Source: Desulfobacteraceae bacterium (GTDB lineage Bacteria > Desulfobacterota > Desulfobacteria > Desulfobacterales > Desulfobacteraceae). Taken from it: DNA of 5,125 nucleotides. Position numbers and translations under genes: made by a program. A model generated the notes under the pieces. That model saw nothing but the letters and a program-made list of their open reading frames with translations. It searched no databases and was not told where the DNA came from. The stretch lies in NCBI GenBank assembly GCA_030638935.1, contig DAOWDR010000372.1:1-5125 (forward strand). The letters run 5' to 3'. Position 1 is the stretch's first letter. Each line of letters begins with the position of its first letter. Below, piece after piece: positions 1-5,125 of this stretch.

Positions 1-788
1 ACGCTGGTCTTATTTTTTACATTTATCTTTGTATTTCCGGGCTGGAAAGTCCAGGGAATAAAGGCGGTAAATCCCTGGGTTTCATCCTGGAGAGCCCTGA
101 TCTTTTCCAGATGAGCTACAATATGAAAATCTTGTTCAAGATGACCAAACATCATGGTGGCACTGGATTTCATCCCCTGGATATGGGCCTGGCGCATCAC
201 CTCCAGCCACTCCCCTGACAAACATTTATTGGGAGAGACCTTTTGCCTTATATCATCACAAAGGATCTCCGCTCCGCCGCCTGGTATGGAGGCAAGACCT
301 GCCTTTTTAAGGATGGAAATGGTTTTTGCCACGGACAGATTTGACTTTTTGGCAATAAAATCAATTTCCGGGGGTGAAAACCCATGGATATGAATATCAA
401 ATTTTCCTTTAATAAAGGAAAGCATATCCACATAAAAATCAATCTCAAGATCAGGATGCATCCCGCCCTGGAGAAGGATCTGGGTCCCACCAAGGTCAAT
501 GGTTTCCTGGATCTTTTCACTCAAATCCTGTTTTGAGATGATATACCCTTTTTCAGGCGTTTGATAAAAGGCGCAGAACCGACATCCTGAGACACAGATA
601 TTGGTGTAGTTGATGTTCCTGTCCACCACATAGGTGACATCCTTTTCCGGGTGAAGAAAAAACCGCTTTTGGTTGGCAAGGCTGCCAAGGGTCAAAAAAT
701 CTGCATTTTGGTACAGATCAAGGGCCTCTTTGCTGTCAATCCTCTGATTTTCTTCTATTTTTTCAATTATCTTGTTTATTTGGCTCAT
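1..788 (-). CDS. mqnC: Cyclic dehypoxanthinyl futalosine synthase MqnC, radical SAM (partial, C-terminus cut by window edge)
   Basis: Read on the minus strand, an open frame runs from ATG at 788 to the left edge, giving 262 codons without a stop. The radical SAM cluster motif CVSGCRFC has its three cysteines at residues 65, 69 and 72, preceded by NYTNI as is usual in the MqnC/MqnE/CofH group. LQGGMHPDL (about 106-114) and PGGGAEIL (169-176) follow, then ATMMFGH and LQDETQGFTAFIPW near the edge. QGGxHPDL and the TFQPGNT segment favour MqnC over MqnE. The family enzyme closes the ring of dehypoxanthine futalosine to the spiro cyclic product in cytoplasmic menaquinone synthesis. Family members are about 350-370 residues, so roughly the last 90-100 are missing. 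The gene starts 17 bases after the mqnE stop with only a weak GGT-type ribosome site, so coupled translation is likely. An in-frame ATG two codons upstream (794) is an alternative start. Function is near certain; the start is less so. Confidence 0.95.
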   Translation of the reverse strand, partial: MSQINKIIEKIEENQRIDSKEALDLYQNADFLTLGSLANQKRFFLHPEKDVTYVVDRNINYTNICVSGCRFCAFYQTPEKGYIISKQDLSEKIQETIDLGGTQILLQGGMHPDLEIDFYVDMLSFIKGKFDIHIHGFSPPEIDFIAKKSNLSVAKTISILKKAGLASIPGGGAEILCDDIRQKVSPNKCLSGEWLEVMRQAHIQGMKSSATMMFGHLEQDFHIVAHLEKIRALQDETQGFTAFIPWTFQPGNTKINVKNKTS

Positions 789-805
789 ATGCATACCATT
801 TTCTA

Positions 806-1891
806 TTAAATGGGATTATAAAATGAATCTCTTTGTACGGGGTCAAATCCAGCGGAACGGATCATCCTTTCCATTTGAACCTTGGTCAGTCCCTTGGCGG
901 ATTTTGCCCCTGCCGTGTGGGTGATCCGCTCTTCAATGATGGTCCCGTCCAGATCATCGGCTCCAAAACTTAAGGCCACCTGGGCAAGGGGTTCTCCTAT
1001 CATGACCCAATAGGCCTTAATATGTGGAAAATTATCCAGCATCAGCCGGGCGGCTGCCACATTTTTTAAATCGTCCATGGCCGTTGTCGATGGAAAATGG
1101 GAAAGTTGTGTGTTCAGGGAATGAAAAGCCAGAGGTATAAAAGCCGAGAACCCATTGGTCTCATCCTGGAGATCCCTTAAAGTAATGAGATGATCCACCC
1201 TTTCTTCAAGGGTCTCTATATGGCCGTAGAGCATGGTGGCATTGGTCTTTATCCCGGCTTTGTGAACGGTTCTGACAATCTCAAGCCAGCGTTCATGGCC
1301 GATTTTTTTGGGGAAAAGTTCATCATGGACCCGTTTATTCAATACCTCTGCCCCGCCGCCGGGCATCATTTCAAGTCCTGCATCCTTGAGCTTTTGAATC
1401 GTCTCTTCCAGGGAGAGACCGGACAGGGTTGAAAGGTAGTCGATTTCAACACTGGTAAAGGCTTTTATGGTTGCCTTTGGTCGTACTTTTTTGACGGTTT
1501 TCAAAAGATCAATAAAATAGGCAAAGCTTAAGTCTTCATTCAGGCCACCCACAATGTGCAGTTCAGACACAGGTTCATCAATCCGCTCCATCAAACGATT
1601 TTCAATTTCCTCAATGGACCAGATATAGGCACCCTTTTCTTTGCGGTCTTTGGCATAGGCACAAAACCTACACCTATTCTTACAGATATTGGTATAGTTC
1701 AAATGCTGGTTATAGACATAAAATGCCTTGTTCCCATGTAGGTTACAACGGACATAATTGGCAATATGACCAAGCCCTAAAAGATCATGGGTGTCATAAA
1801 TACAAATCCCGTCTTCCTTTGAAAGACGGGAGCCTTCTTTGACTTTTAAGTAGATACTTTCAAGCCGCTCATCCAAAAACGATATCTTCAT
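806..1891 (-). CDS. mqnE: Aminofutalosine synthase MqnE, radical SAM
   Basis: This is a complete 361-residue protein, a normal length for the family. The 4Fe-4S-binding motif CKNRCRFC has cysteines at 70, 74 and 77 within NYTNICKNRCRFCAYAKD, which is characteristic of aminofutalosine synthase. Further family landmarks are HIVGGLNED (112-120), PGGGAE (177-182), ATMLYGH (218-224) and LQDETNGFSAFIPLAFH (241-257). The known reaction adds the adenosyl radical from SAM to 3-[(1-carboxyvinyl)oxy]benzoate, giving 6-amino-6-deoxyfutalosine on the way to menaquinone. The neighbouring mqnC encodes a paralogous enzyme two steps later and shares the same landmarks. The ATG overlaps the stop of the upstream zinc-ribbon gene in a TAATG, and an AAAGAGG ribosome site lies 5 bases upstream, inside that gene. 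It therefore seems to be translated as part of the parA operon. The gene ends in two consecutive stops, TAA then TAG. Confidence 0.96.
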   Translation of the reverse strand: MKISFLDERLESIYLKVKEGSRLSKEDGICIYDTHDLLGLGHIANYVRCNLHGNKAFYVYNQHLNYTNICKNRCRFCAYAKDRKEKGAYIWSIEEIENRLMERIDEPVSELHIVGGLNEDLSFAYFIDLLKTVKKVRPKATIKAFTSVEIDYLSTLSGLSLEETIQKLKDAGLEMMPGGGAEVLNKRVHDELFPKKIGHERWLEIVRTVHKAGIKTNATMLYGHIETLEERVDHLITLRDLQDETNGFSAFIPLAFHSLNTQLSHFPSTTAMDDLKNVAAARLMLDNFPHIKAYWVMIGEPLAQVALSFGADDLDGTIIEERITHTAGAKSAKGLTKVQMERMIRSAGFDPVQRDSFYNPI

Positions 1892-1903
1892 TAGCGCCTC
1901 TTT
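1891..1903 (-). promoter_or_regulatory. TAATG stop/start overlap with AAAGAGG ribosome site (zinc-ribbon gene to mqnE)
   Basis: AAAGAGG (1903-1897) lies within the last Arg/Lys codons of the zinc-ribbon gene, 5 bases before the mqnE ATG, and the stop and start share one base. The basic tail of the upstream protein is therefore partly encoded by the purine-rich ribosome site of mqnE. Confidence 0.8.
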
Positions 1904-3345
1904 CTTCTTACAACCCTTCTTTTTTTCTTAGGTTTTAGGCTGTCTGCCGCACTGGCCATGTTTTGTTTGGGGTCCAACAGGTTGTTCTGGGTATAGGAAC
2001 AGGCTGCCCTAGGGCATTTAAGGCCCTTTGTATCACCTGTTGCCTGCATTTCAATTAAAAAGGGATTTTTGCACAAGGGACATTCAAAATGATAGGGTTT
2101 ATCCCAGCTCACAAACCTACAGTCCGGTTTTGTACAGGAAAAAAATTGTTTGCCTTTTTCTGTTGTTTTTTCTTCAATTTCGCCATTGGCACACAAAGGG
2201 CAAGGCATGGCAAGTTCACTTTCAAATGCCGCAATCCGGGATTCAATATCTTCTTCTGATGTTACAACCTCTTTTTCTTCCTGACCACTTACTTCCTTGC
2301 GCCTGGCTTCCTGCTCCTGGAGAGCCTGATCTTCTTTTTGCTGAATCCGGTCCTCCATGGCTTTAAGCCGGGCTTCCTTTTCAGCCATTTGAGCTTCCCT
2401 TGCCGCAAATCCCTCTGCCTTTTCCTGGGCTGCTTTCAAGGCCAGTTCTTTTTCTTCCAGCTCTTTTAGCTGTTTTTCCGCTTCTTTTGCCGCTTCCTCA
2501 GCTTCTTTTATCCGTTCATCTTTTTCAGCCAGTTGCCGCACAAGTGCTGCATCTTTTCTTGCAATTTCCTCTGCTTTTTTTATTTGGGCTTCCTGTGCAG
2601 CTATCTCTTCTTTGGAAGGCCCTTTGTCAAATACATCCTTGACCTGAACTTTTTGGGTATATTCATCCGACCGTTTTTTCCGGGTTTTCATCAATGTTGA
2701 CAGCCGGTCTATATTTTCTTTCTTTAGTTTCTTTAGTTTCTTTGAAATTTCTTTTGTCTGGGCAGGCGACTTTTGATCACCAGAAGCCATCTCTGAGGCC
2801 TTCTTTTCCGCATGATCCCGGGAAACGGAAACTCCCCGGCTTTTCAATGCGGATTCAAAGCTTTGTTTTGCAAGCTCAAGGGTTTTCCGGCCGGTATTCA
2901 CCTCATGGTTCATCTGAAGTACAAAGGCAATCAGATTCATGCCCTGCATACCCGGAAACATACTGTCCAGAAACCCAGCCATCATAAAGGAAGGCATTTC
3001 AGCCTTGAATTCACCCTTTCCGTCCTCGCTGATGTAACCGCTTTTCAGGGATGTGGCGATGGCCGTTTCAAGGTTGTTATCATTTTCAAGCCCGATGTCC
3101 ACCAATTCACTGGTGAAACTCTCAAGTTGGTATCTTTCCGGAGGAAAATCCGTATATTGTCTAATCTCACGTTCCCGCTCAACAATAATGGTGATGCATG
3201 ATATGGTCGCCAGATTAAAGGACATCATTGCCGAATCGGAATCAACATCGATAAAAGAAGTTATTTCCCTGGCAAGTATTTCATCCAATTGCGTTTTTAC
3301 AACTAAAGGAGTTATTTCCTCAGCCGATTTTAAATCATCCGCCAT
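1891..3345 (-). CDS. Uncharacterised coiled-coil protein with two topoisomerase-type C4 zinc ribbons and basic tail
   Basis: This 484-residue protein is not a known enzyme as far as I can recognise. Residues 1-190 look globular and match nothing I know; they include a hydrophobic, Met/Gly/Phe-rich stretch at about 117-146. Residues 195-225 are strongly basic (KKLKKLKKEN, TRKKRSDE). Residues 245-360 are a Glu/Lys/Ala/Gln-rich helix of coiled-coil type. Two zinc ribbons follow: C382-x2-C385 with C404-x4-C409, and C422-x2-C425 with C444-x4-C449. This CxxC...CxxxxC spacing matches the C-terminal ribbons of bacterial topoisomerase I, but no topoisomerase catalytic domain is present. The end is a polycation (KPKKKRRVVRRKRR, 471-484). 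Nucleic-acid binding is a reasonable inference; the biological role is not known. The gene overlaps its upstream neighbour by one base (TAATG) with GGGAG 7 bases before the ATG, and overlaps mqnE in the same way. Following parA, it may be an effector or cargo adaptor of that ATPase. Automated pipelines may mislabel it as a topoisomerase. Confidence 0.9.
   Translation of the reverse strand: MADDLKSAEEITPLVVKTQLDEILAREITSFIDVDSDSAMMSFNLATISCITIIVEREREIRQYTDFPPERYQLESFTSELVDIGLENDNNLETAIATSLKSGYISEDGKGEFKAEMPSFMMAGFLDSMFPGMQGMNLIAFVLQMNHEVNTGRKTLELAKQSFESALKSRGVSVSRDHAEKKASEMASGDQKSPAQTKEISKKLKKLKKENIDRLSTLMKTRKKRSDEYTQKVQVKDVFDKGPSKEEIAAQEAQIKKAEEIARKDAALVRQLAEKDERIKEAEEAAKEAEKQLKELEEKELALKAAQEKAEGFAAREAQMAEKEARLKAMEDRIQQKEDQALQEQEARRKEVSGQEEKEVVTSEEDIESRIAAFESELAMPCPLCANGEIEEKTTEKGKQFFSCTKPDCRFVSWDKPYHFECPLCKNPFLIEMQATGDTKGLKCPRAACSYTQNNLLDPKQNMASAADSLKPKKKRRVVRRKRR
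2719..2745 (-). repeat. Short 9-base tandem repeat in the zinc-ribbon gene
   Basis: Two exact copies of the plus-strand unit TTTCTTTAG and a third matching at 7 of 9 bases encode the KKL-KKL-KKE run at about residues 202-210. The repeat is in frame and lies at the basic segment before the coiled coil. Confidence 0.6.
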
Positions 3346-3357
3346 TATTCATCTCCC
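3345..3357 (-). promoter_or_regulatory. TAATG stop/start overlap with GGGAG ribosome site (acidic gene to zinc-ribbon gene)
   Basis: GGGAG (3357-3353) lies 7 bases before the ATG at 3345. The last base of the acidic gene's TAA is the first base of that ATG. This arrangement is typical of translational coupling by re-initiation and supports both gene starts. Confidence 0.8.
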
Positions 3358-3770
3358 TGGTTAATCTCAGAAATCATATCTGCGATATCGGAAGCCATTT
3401 GTCCTACTTTATCAATAGTTGGCTGTTTCACAGGCAATTCAGTCATGTCATTTTCTTCTATCATATCATTTTCTTCTGAATTATTTTCCTCGTCTTCAAC
3501 ATCATCTCTCAGGGTTGAGACTTCAAGACATTCTCCCTGGCGGTTAAAGATCACCGACAATGGAACTTTTATTTCAAAATCAAACTTATAGGCGATTTGA
3601 TTGTTATGAACGATAAGATTCCCCTCTTTGTAATCCACTTCATCCTGAATTGCAAACTTATGTTTTTCCAGCAATAATTTTTCTATGGTATCCCAATCAA
3701 GCTCTGCATTTATTGTGTCAATAAATTCTTTTTCGCTCTCCTGGATTGTTTCTGGATTTGTAAGTTTCAC
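3345..3770 (-). CDS. Small acidic protein of unknown function in parA operon (GTG start)
   Basis: A 141-residue acidic protein that I do not recognise. Visible parts are a probable helix at 11-37, a beta-rich core at about 44-86 with alternating hydrophobic residues (NLIVHNNQIAYKFDFEIKV), an Asp/Glu/Asn-rich linker at 89-112 carrying a duplicated EENDM hexapeptide, and a C-terminal amphipathic helix at about 117-137 (VGQMASDIADMISEIN). No signal peptide or membrane segment is seen. The start is GTG, supported by a strong GAGGTGA ribosome site a few bases upstream; no in-frame ATG gives a comparable start. It begins 14 bases after the parA stop and its own stop overlaps the ATG of the zinc-ribbon gene, so these three genes should be made together. 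In ParA systems the gene just after the ATPase often encodes the partner that stimulates it, but this protein has no visible ParB or helix-turn-helix motif, so a partner role is only a guess from position. Confidence 0.88.
   Translation of the reverse strand: MKLTNPETIQESEKEFIDTINAELDWDTIEKLLLEKHKFAIQDEVDYKEGNLIVHNNQIAYKFDFEIKVPLSVIFNRQGECLEVSTLRDDVEDEENNSEENDMIEENDMTELPVKQPTIDKVGQMASDIADMISEINQGDE
3442..3477 (-). repeat. 18-base tandem duplication inside the acidic protein gene
   Basis: Units 3442-3459 and 3460-3477 match at 16 of 18 bases and encode EENDMT and EENDMI next to each other (residues about 99-110) in the acidic linker. The unit is a whole number of codons, so gain or loss would only change linker length. 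Confidence 0.75.
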
Positions 3771-3773
3771 ACG

Positions 3774-3780
3774 TCACCTC
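3774..3780 (-). promoter_or_regulatory. Ribosome binding site that fixes the GTG start of the acidic protein
   Basis: On the minus strand GAGGTGA is followed by CGT and then the GTG codon at 3770, which is ideal spacing. It is the strongest ribosome site in the operon and sits in the 14-base gap after the parA stop, which suggests that the small acidic protein is translated efficiently. Confidence 0.75.
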
Positions 3781-3784
3781 AATT

Positions 3785-4555
3785 TTATTTAAATACCAAG
3801 ACCATTTCCTTTGCAAAATCCAAGTAGGCCGATGATGCAGGGCTTTTTACATCGTAAAGAGCAAGGGGTGTTTTTTTATCAATGGATTTTTTAACAGCCC
3901 CATCTTCCGGAATAAAATTTTGAGATACCAGGTCTTTGATTTCTGCCAGATTCTGATCTTCTAAAAACCGATCAATTTCATCCTTTGTTTTACAACGATT
4001 AAACAAGATGCTTGCTATTTTCAAGGGAGTTTCATGGGTAGCCCTGACATATTTTATCAACTTAAGCAGGCAATGAAAGTCTTCCAGGCAATTTTGCTGT
4101 GTGCACATGGCAATGATTAACCAATCGGCAGCAGTCATGGCAGCAACACTTAAAAACCCGTATGAAGACGGGGCATCAATGATGATATAATCGTAATCCG
4201 GCTCAACATCTTCCAGAAAAAGGCGTAAAATTTTTTCATTGGAAACAGTTCCGGCTAATTTTAATGCAACATGGAAAAGATCAAATCCGGCGGGTAATAT
4301 ATCAAGGCTGTTAAATTCGGTTTTCACGATGGCCTTAATAATAGTGGCCTTGCCATTTAACACAGAAGACAGATCAAATGGATAGCCCAATGCTTTAATA
4401 CCGGACCATTCCGTTACGGATCCCTGGGGATCACAATCAACAAGGAGTGTTTTTTTTCCGTATAATGCAAAAGAGACTGCAAGGTTCACTGCTGTAACAC
4501 TTTTGCCGGAACCTCCTTTCTGGCCTGAAATTGTCAGTACTTTACTCATAACCAT
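3785..4555 (-). CDS. ParA/Soj-family (MinD superfamily) ATPase
   Basis: A 256-residue protein of the short ParA type, without an N-terminal DNA-binding extension. The deviant Walker A loop is KGGSGKS (residues 13-19), with the signature lysine at 13 and the nucleotide-binding lysine at 18. The A' motif is LLVDCDPQGS (37-46, Asp40 and Asp42), and Walker B is YDYIIIDAPSS (121-131, Asp127). The usual DxPP of Walker B is DAPS here. Family members dimerise on ATP, bind the nucleoid non-specifically and position plasmids, chromosomes or protein cargo when a partner stimulates hydrolysis. No ParB follows; instead there are two unknown genes, so this is better called a ParA-like positioning ATPase than a chromosome-partition Soj. 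A second in-frame ATG at 4549 (MSKVLTISG) is an equally good start, and neither has a clear ribosome site. It is the first gene of the minus-strand operon, behind a possible sigma-70 promoter at 4586-4615. Confidence 0.94.
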   Translation of the reverse strand: MVMSKVLTISGQKGGSGKSVTAVNLAVSFALYGKKTLLVDCDPQGSVTEWSGIKALGYPFDLSSVLNGKATIIKAIVKTEFNSLDILPAGFDLFHVALKLAGTVSNEKILRLFLEDVEPDYDYIIIDAPSSYGFLSVAAMTAADWLIIAMCTQQNCLEDFHCLLKLIKYVRATHETPLKIASILFNRCKTKDEIDRFLEDQNLAEIKDLVSQNFIPEDGAVKKSIDKKTPLALYDVKSPASSAYLDFAKEMVLVFK

Positions 4556-4585
4556 ATATTTTTAGCACAATTTAAAAAAATATCA

Positions 4586-4615
4586 ATCATAATAGTTTTC
4601 CAACGCTATTTACAA
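4586..4615 (-). promoter_or_regulatory. Possible sigma-70 promoter for the parA operon
   Basis: On the minus strand, TTGTAA (4615-4610, 4 of 6 matches to the -35 consensus) is followed after 18 bases by TATGAT (4591-4586, 5 of 6 matches to the -10). The transcript would begin near 4579, leaving a leader of about 24-30 bases before the parA start. The region is very AT-rich, so chance matches are common. No other intergenic gap of useful size exists upstream of the five minus-strand genes, so a promoter for the operon is expected here. Confidence 0.45.
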
Positions 4616-4633
4616 TATATTTTATCTTTTCCA

Positions 4634-4671
4634 AACCATGGTTATTCATCTAAAATTTTAACCATCCGGTT
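4634..4671. repeat. Cluster of palindromes in the divergent control region (possible operator)
   Basis: Two perfect 10-base palindromes, AACCATGGTT (4634-4643) and TAAAATTTTA (4651-4660), are followed directly by the imperfect inverted element AACCATCCGGTT (4660-4671, outer arms AACC/GGTT). They lie between the two predicted divergent promoters and touch the -35 of the plus-strand one. This is the position expected of a shared operator or a binding site for a partition-type protein. Which protein binds is unknown. Confidence 0.4.
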
Positions 4672-4698
4672 GAAATAATCAAAGGGATATATCATAAT
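4670..4698 (+). promoter_or_regulatory. Possible sigma-70 promoter for the divergent unknown gene
   Basis: TTGAAA (4670-4675, 5 of 6 matches) and CATAAT (4693-4698, 5 of 6) are separated by the ideal 17 bases. Transcription would begin near 4705, inside the longest version of the gene and upstream of the AAAAGGAG ribosome site and TTG codon. A perfect TATAAT at 4700-4705 lies next to it but has no good -35 at the right distance. Inferred from sequence match only. Confidence 0.45.
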
Positions 4699-5125
4699 GT
4701 ATAATGCATTCAACCATTGCAAAAGGAGATCTCATCCCTTGGCCAATATAGCCATCTCACTTGAAGGAATTGATCAGGCAATTGAAAACCTGAAATACAG
4801 ACCCGGTTCAGTAAAACAAAAAGCCATCTTAGCCATTCGATCATTTTATGATCCAGACAATGCAATCAAGGAGCTTAACCTCATTGACACAGATGCCCTG
4901 GTAAAACTTGTATGGTATATCGGTGATGATTTTTCTAAAATCAAATCAAAAAGAAGAAATTTTTTCAGTCTCAAATCCTCAATCAACGAAAATCTGAAAA
5001 AACTGTCAAAAAAAGACCTGAATCCGGAAAACATCATTATTACCGATGCCAATATTTTTGACATGACAGAAGAGGCCAAAAGCAACCTTTTAAACAGCTT
5101 CACAGATGCGGTGAAAACCGGTGAT
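4697..5125 (+). CDS. Unknown protein, divergent from parA (partial, runs off right edge)
   Basis: An open frame in the plus direction continues to the window end without a stop, giving 143 codons from ATG 4697; an in-frame TAA at 4676 limits it upstream. I do not recognise the product. It is helical and Lys/Asn/Ile-rich, with segments such as ISLEGIDQAIENLKYRPGSV, ALVKLVWYIGDD and NPENIIITDANIFDMTEEA, and no visible membrane span or signal peptide. Two starts compete. ATG 4697 has AAAGGG 10 bases upstream. TTG 4739 (129 codons to the edge, product beginning MANIAISLEGI) has the stronger AAAAGGAG at 4721-4728, also 10 bases upstream. The best promoter match (TTGAAA, 17 bases, CATAAT) overlaps ATG 4697 and would start the transcript near 4705, which favours TTG 4739. 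The codon pattern resembles that of the parA group. The reverse-strand frame across the same DNA looks like its shadow. Confidence 0.78.
   Translation, partial: MYNAFNHCKRRSHPLANIAISLEGIDQAIENLKYRPGSVKQKAILAIRSFYDPDNAIKELNLIDTDALVKLVWYIGDDFSKIKSKRRNFFSLKSSINENLKKLSKKDLNPENIIITDANIFDMTEEAKSNLLNSFTDAVKTGD
4721..4728 (+). promoter_or_regulatory. Strong ribosome binding site supporting an alternative TTG start at 4739
   Basis: AAAAGGAG matches the anti-Shine-Dalgarno well and lies 10 bases before an in-frame TTG at 4739. It would be internal and unused if translation began at ATG 4697. Together with the promoter position it is the main argument for the shorter protein. Confidence 0.45.

Larger units (their letters stand above)
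4550..4717 (+). repeat. Four direct copies of AACCAT across the intergenic region
   Basis: AACCAT occurs at 4550-4555, 4634-4639, 4660-4665 and 4712-4717, with one inverted copy (ATGGTT) at 4638-4643. The last three direct copies are spaced 26 and 52 bases apart. The same hexamer in either orientation appears only sporadically elsewhere in the window (for example near 320, 499, 1467 and 2906), so it is locally dense, but it is short and the flanks do not match well. Confidence 0.35.

Noticed and set aside
154..393. A 79-codon plus-strand frame
   Set aside because: Antisense to mqnC, with no supporting motif.
248..520. A 90-codon minus-strand open frame
   Set aside because: It lies entirely within mqnC in another frame, and the mqnC frame encodes all the expected radical SAM motifs.
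1190..1741. Two short plus-strand open frames
   Set aside because: Both are antisense to mqnE, which is unambiguous.
2028..2642. Plus-strand open frames rich in Leu, Pro and Phe
   Set aside because: They are the antisense of the Glu/Lys/Ala-rich coiled-coil and zinc-ribbon coding region; the composition is a by-product, not a membrane protein.
2694..3364. Three overlapping plus-strand open frames
   Set aside because: They are antisense to the N-terminal half of the 484-residue gene, overlap each other, and show no recognisable domain.
3785..4555. Naming the ATPase minD, soj or a nitrogenase-iron-protein relative
   Set aside because: No MinD-type C-terminal membrane-targeting helix is evident, no adjacent parB supports soj, and the cysteines do not match NifH-type cluster ligands; only the superfamily call is supported.
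4651..4660. TAAAATTTTA as a transcription terminator
   Set aside because: It has no GC stem and no loop, and it sits between two divergent gene starts where no terminator is expected.
4846..5103. An 85-codon minus-strand frame with a hydrophobic start
   Set aside because: The opposite strand carries a longer open frame through the same DNA to the window edge with ordinary soluble-protein composition; the hydrophobicity comes from antisense of Lys/Glu/Asn codons.

Overview
The window suggests a strictly anaerobic or microaerophilic Gram-negative bacterium with a moderate-to-low GC genome. A sulfate reducer of the Desulfobacterota (Desulfobacter-like) is the best guess. The basis is the futalosine menaquinone pathway, the codon style and the gene content; no rRNA or other phylogenetic marker is present, so this placement is inference.

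Layout: from about 4555 down to the left edge, five genes lie head to tail on the minus strand, with gaps of at most 17 bases. In order of transcription they are: a ParA/MinD-superfamily ATPase (4555-3785); a small acidic protein of unknown function starting at GTG (3770-3345); a 484-residue protein with an unrecognised N-terminal domain, a long charged coiled coil, two topoisomerase-type C4 zinc ribbons and a very basic tail (3345-1891); mqnE, aminofutalosine synthase (1891-806); and mqnC, cyclic dehypoxanthinyl futalosine synthase, cut by the left edge (788-1). Two junctions (3345-3347 and 1891-1893) are TAATG stop/start overlaps, so the cluster looks like one operon with translational coupling. 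On the right, an AT-rich intergenic region of about 140-180 bases separates parA from a divergent plus-strand gene (4697 or 4739 to the right edge) of unknown function that runs off the window.

How the genes work together: MqnE and MqnC are two radical SAM steps of the same menaquinone route, with the nucleosidase step between them encoded elsewhere. The first three genes resemble a cargo- or DNA-positioning module: a ParA-type ATPase that would bind the nucleoid, a small acidic possible partner, and a coiled-coil/zinc-ribbon/basic-tail protein that could bind nucleic acid. No canonical ParB is present. Why this module is coupled to menaquinone synthesis is unclear; shared transcription or regulation is the simplest explanation.

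The most interesting parts are the uncharacterised three-gene ParA cassette and the divergent control region, which holds four AACCAT direct copies, two perfect 10-base palindromes and plausible promoters in both directions. No tRNA, rRNA, CRISPR array, insertion sequence or convincing terminator was seen.
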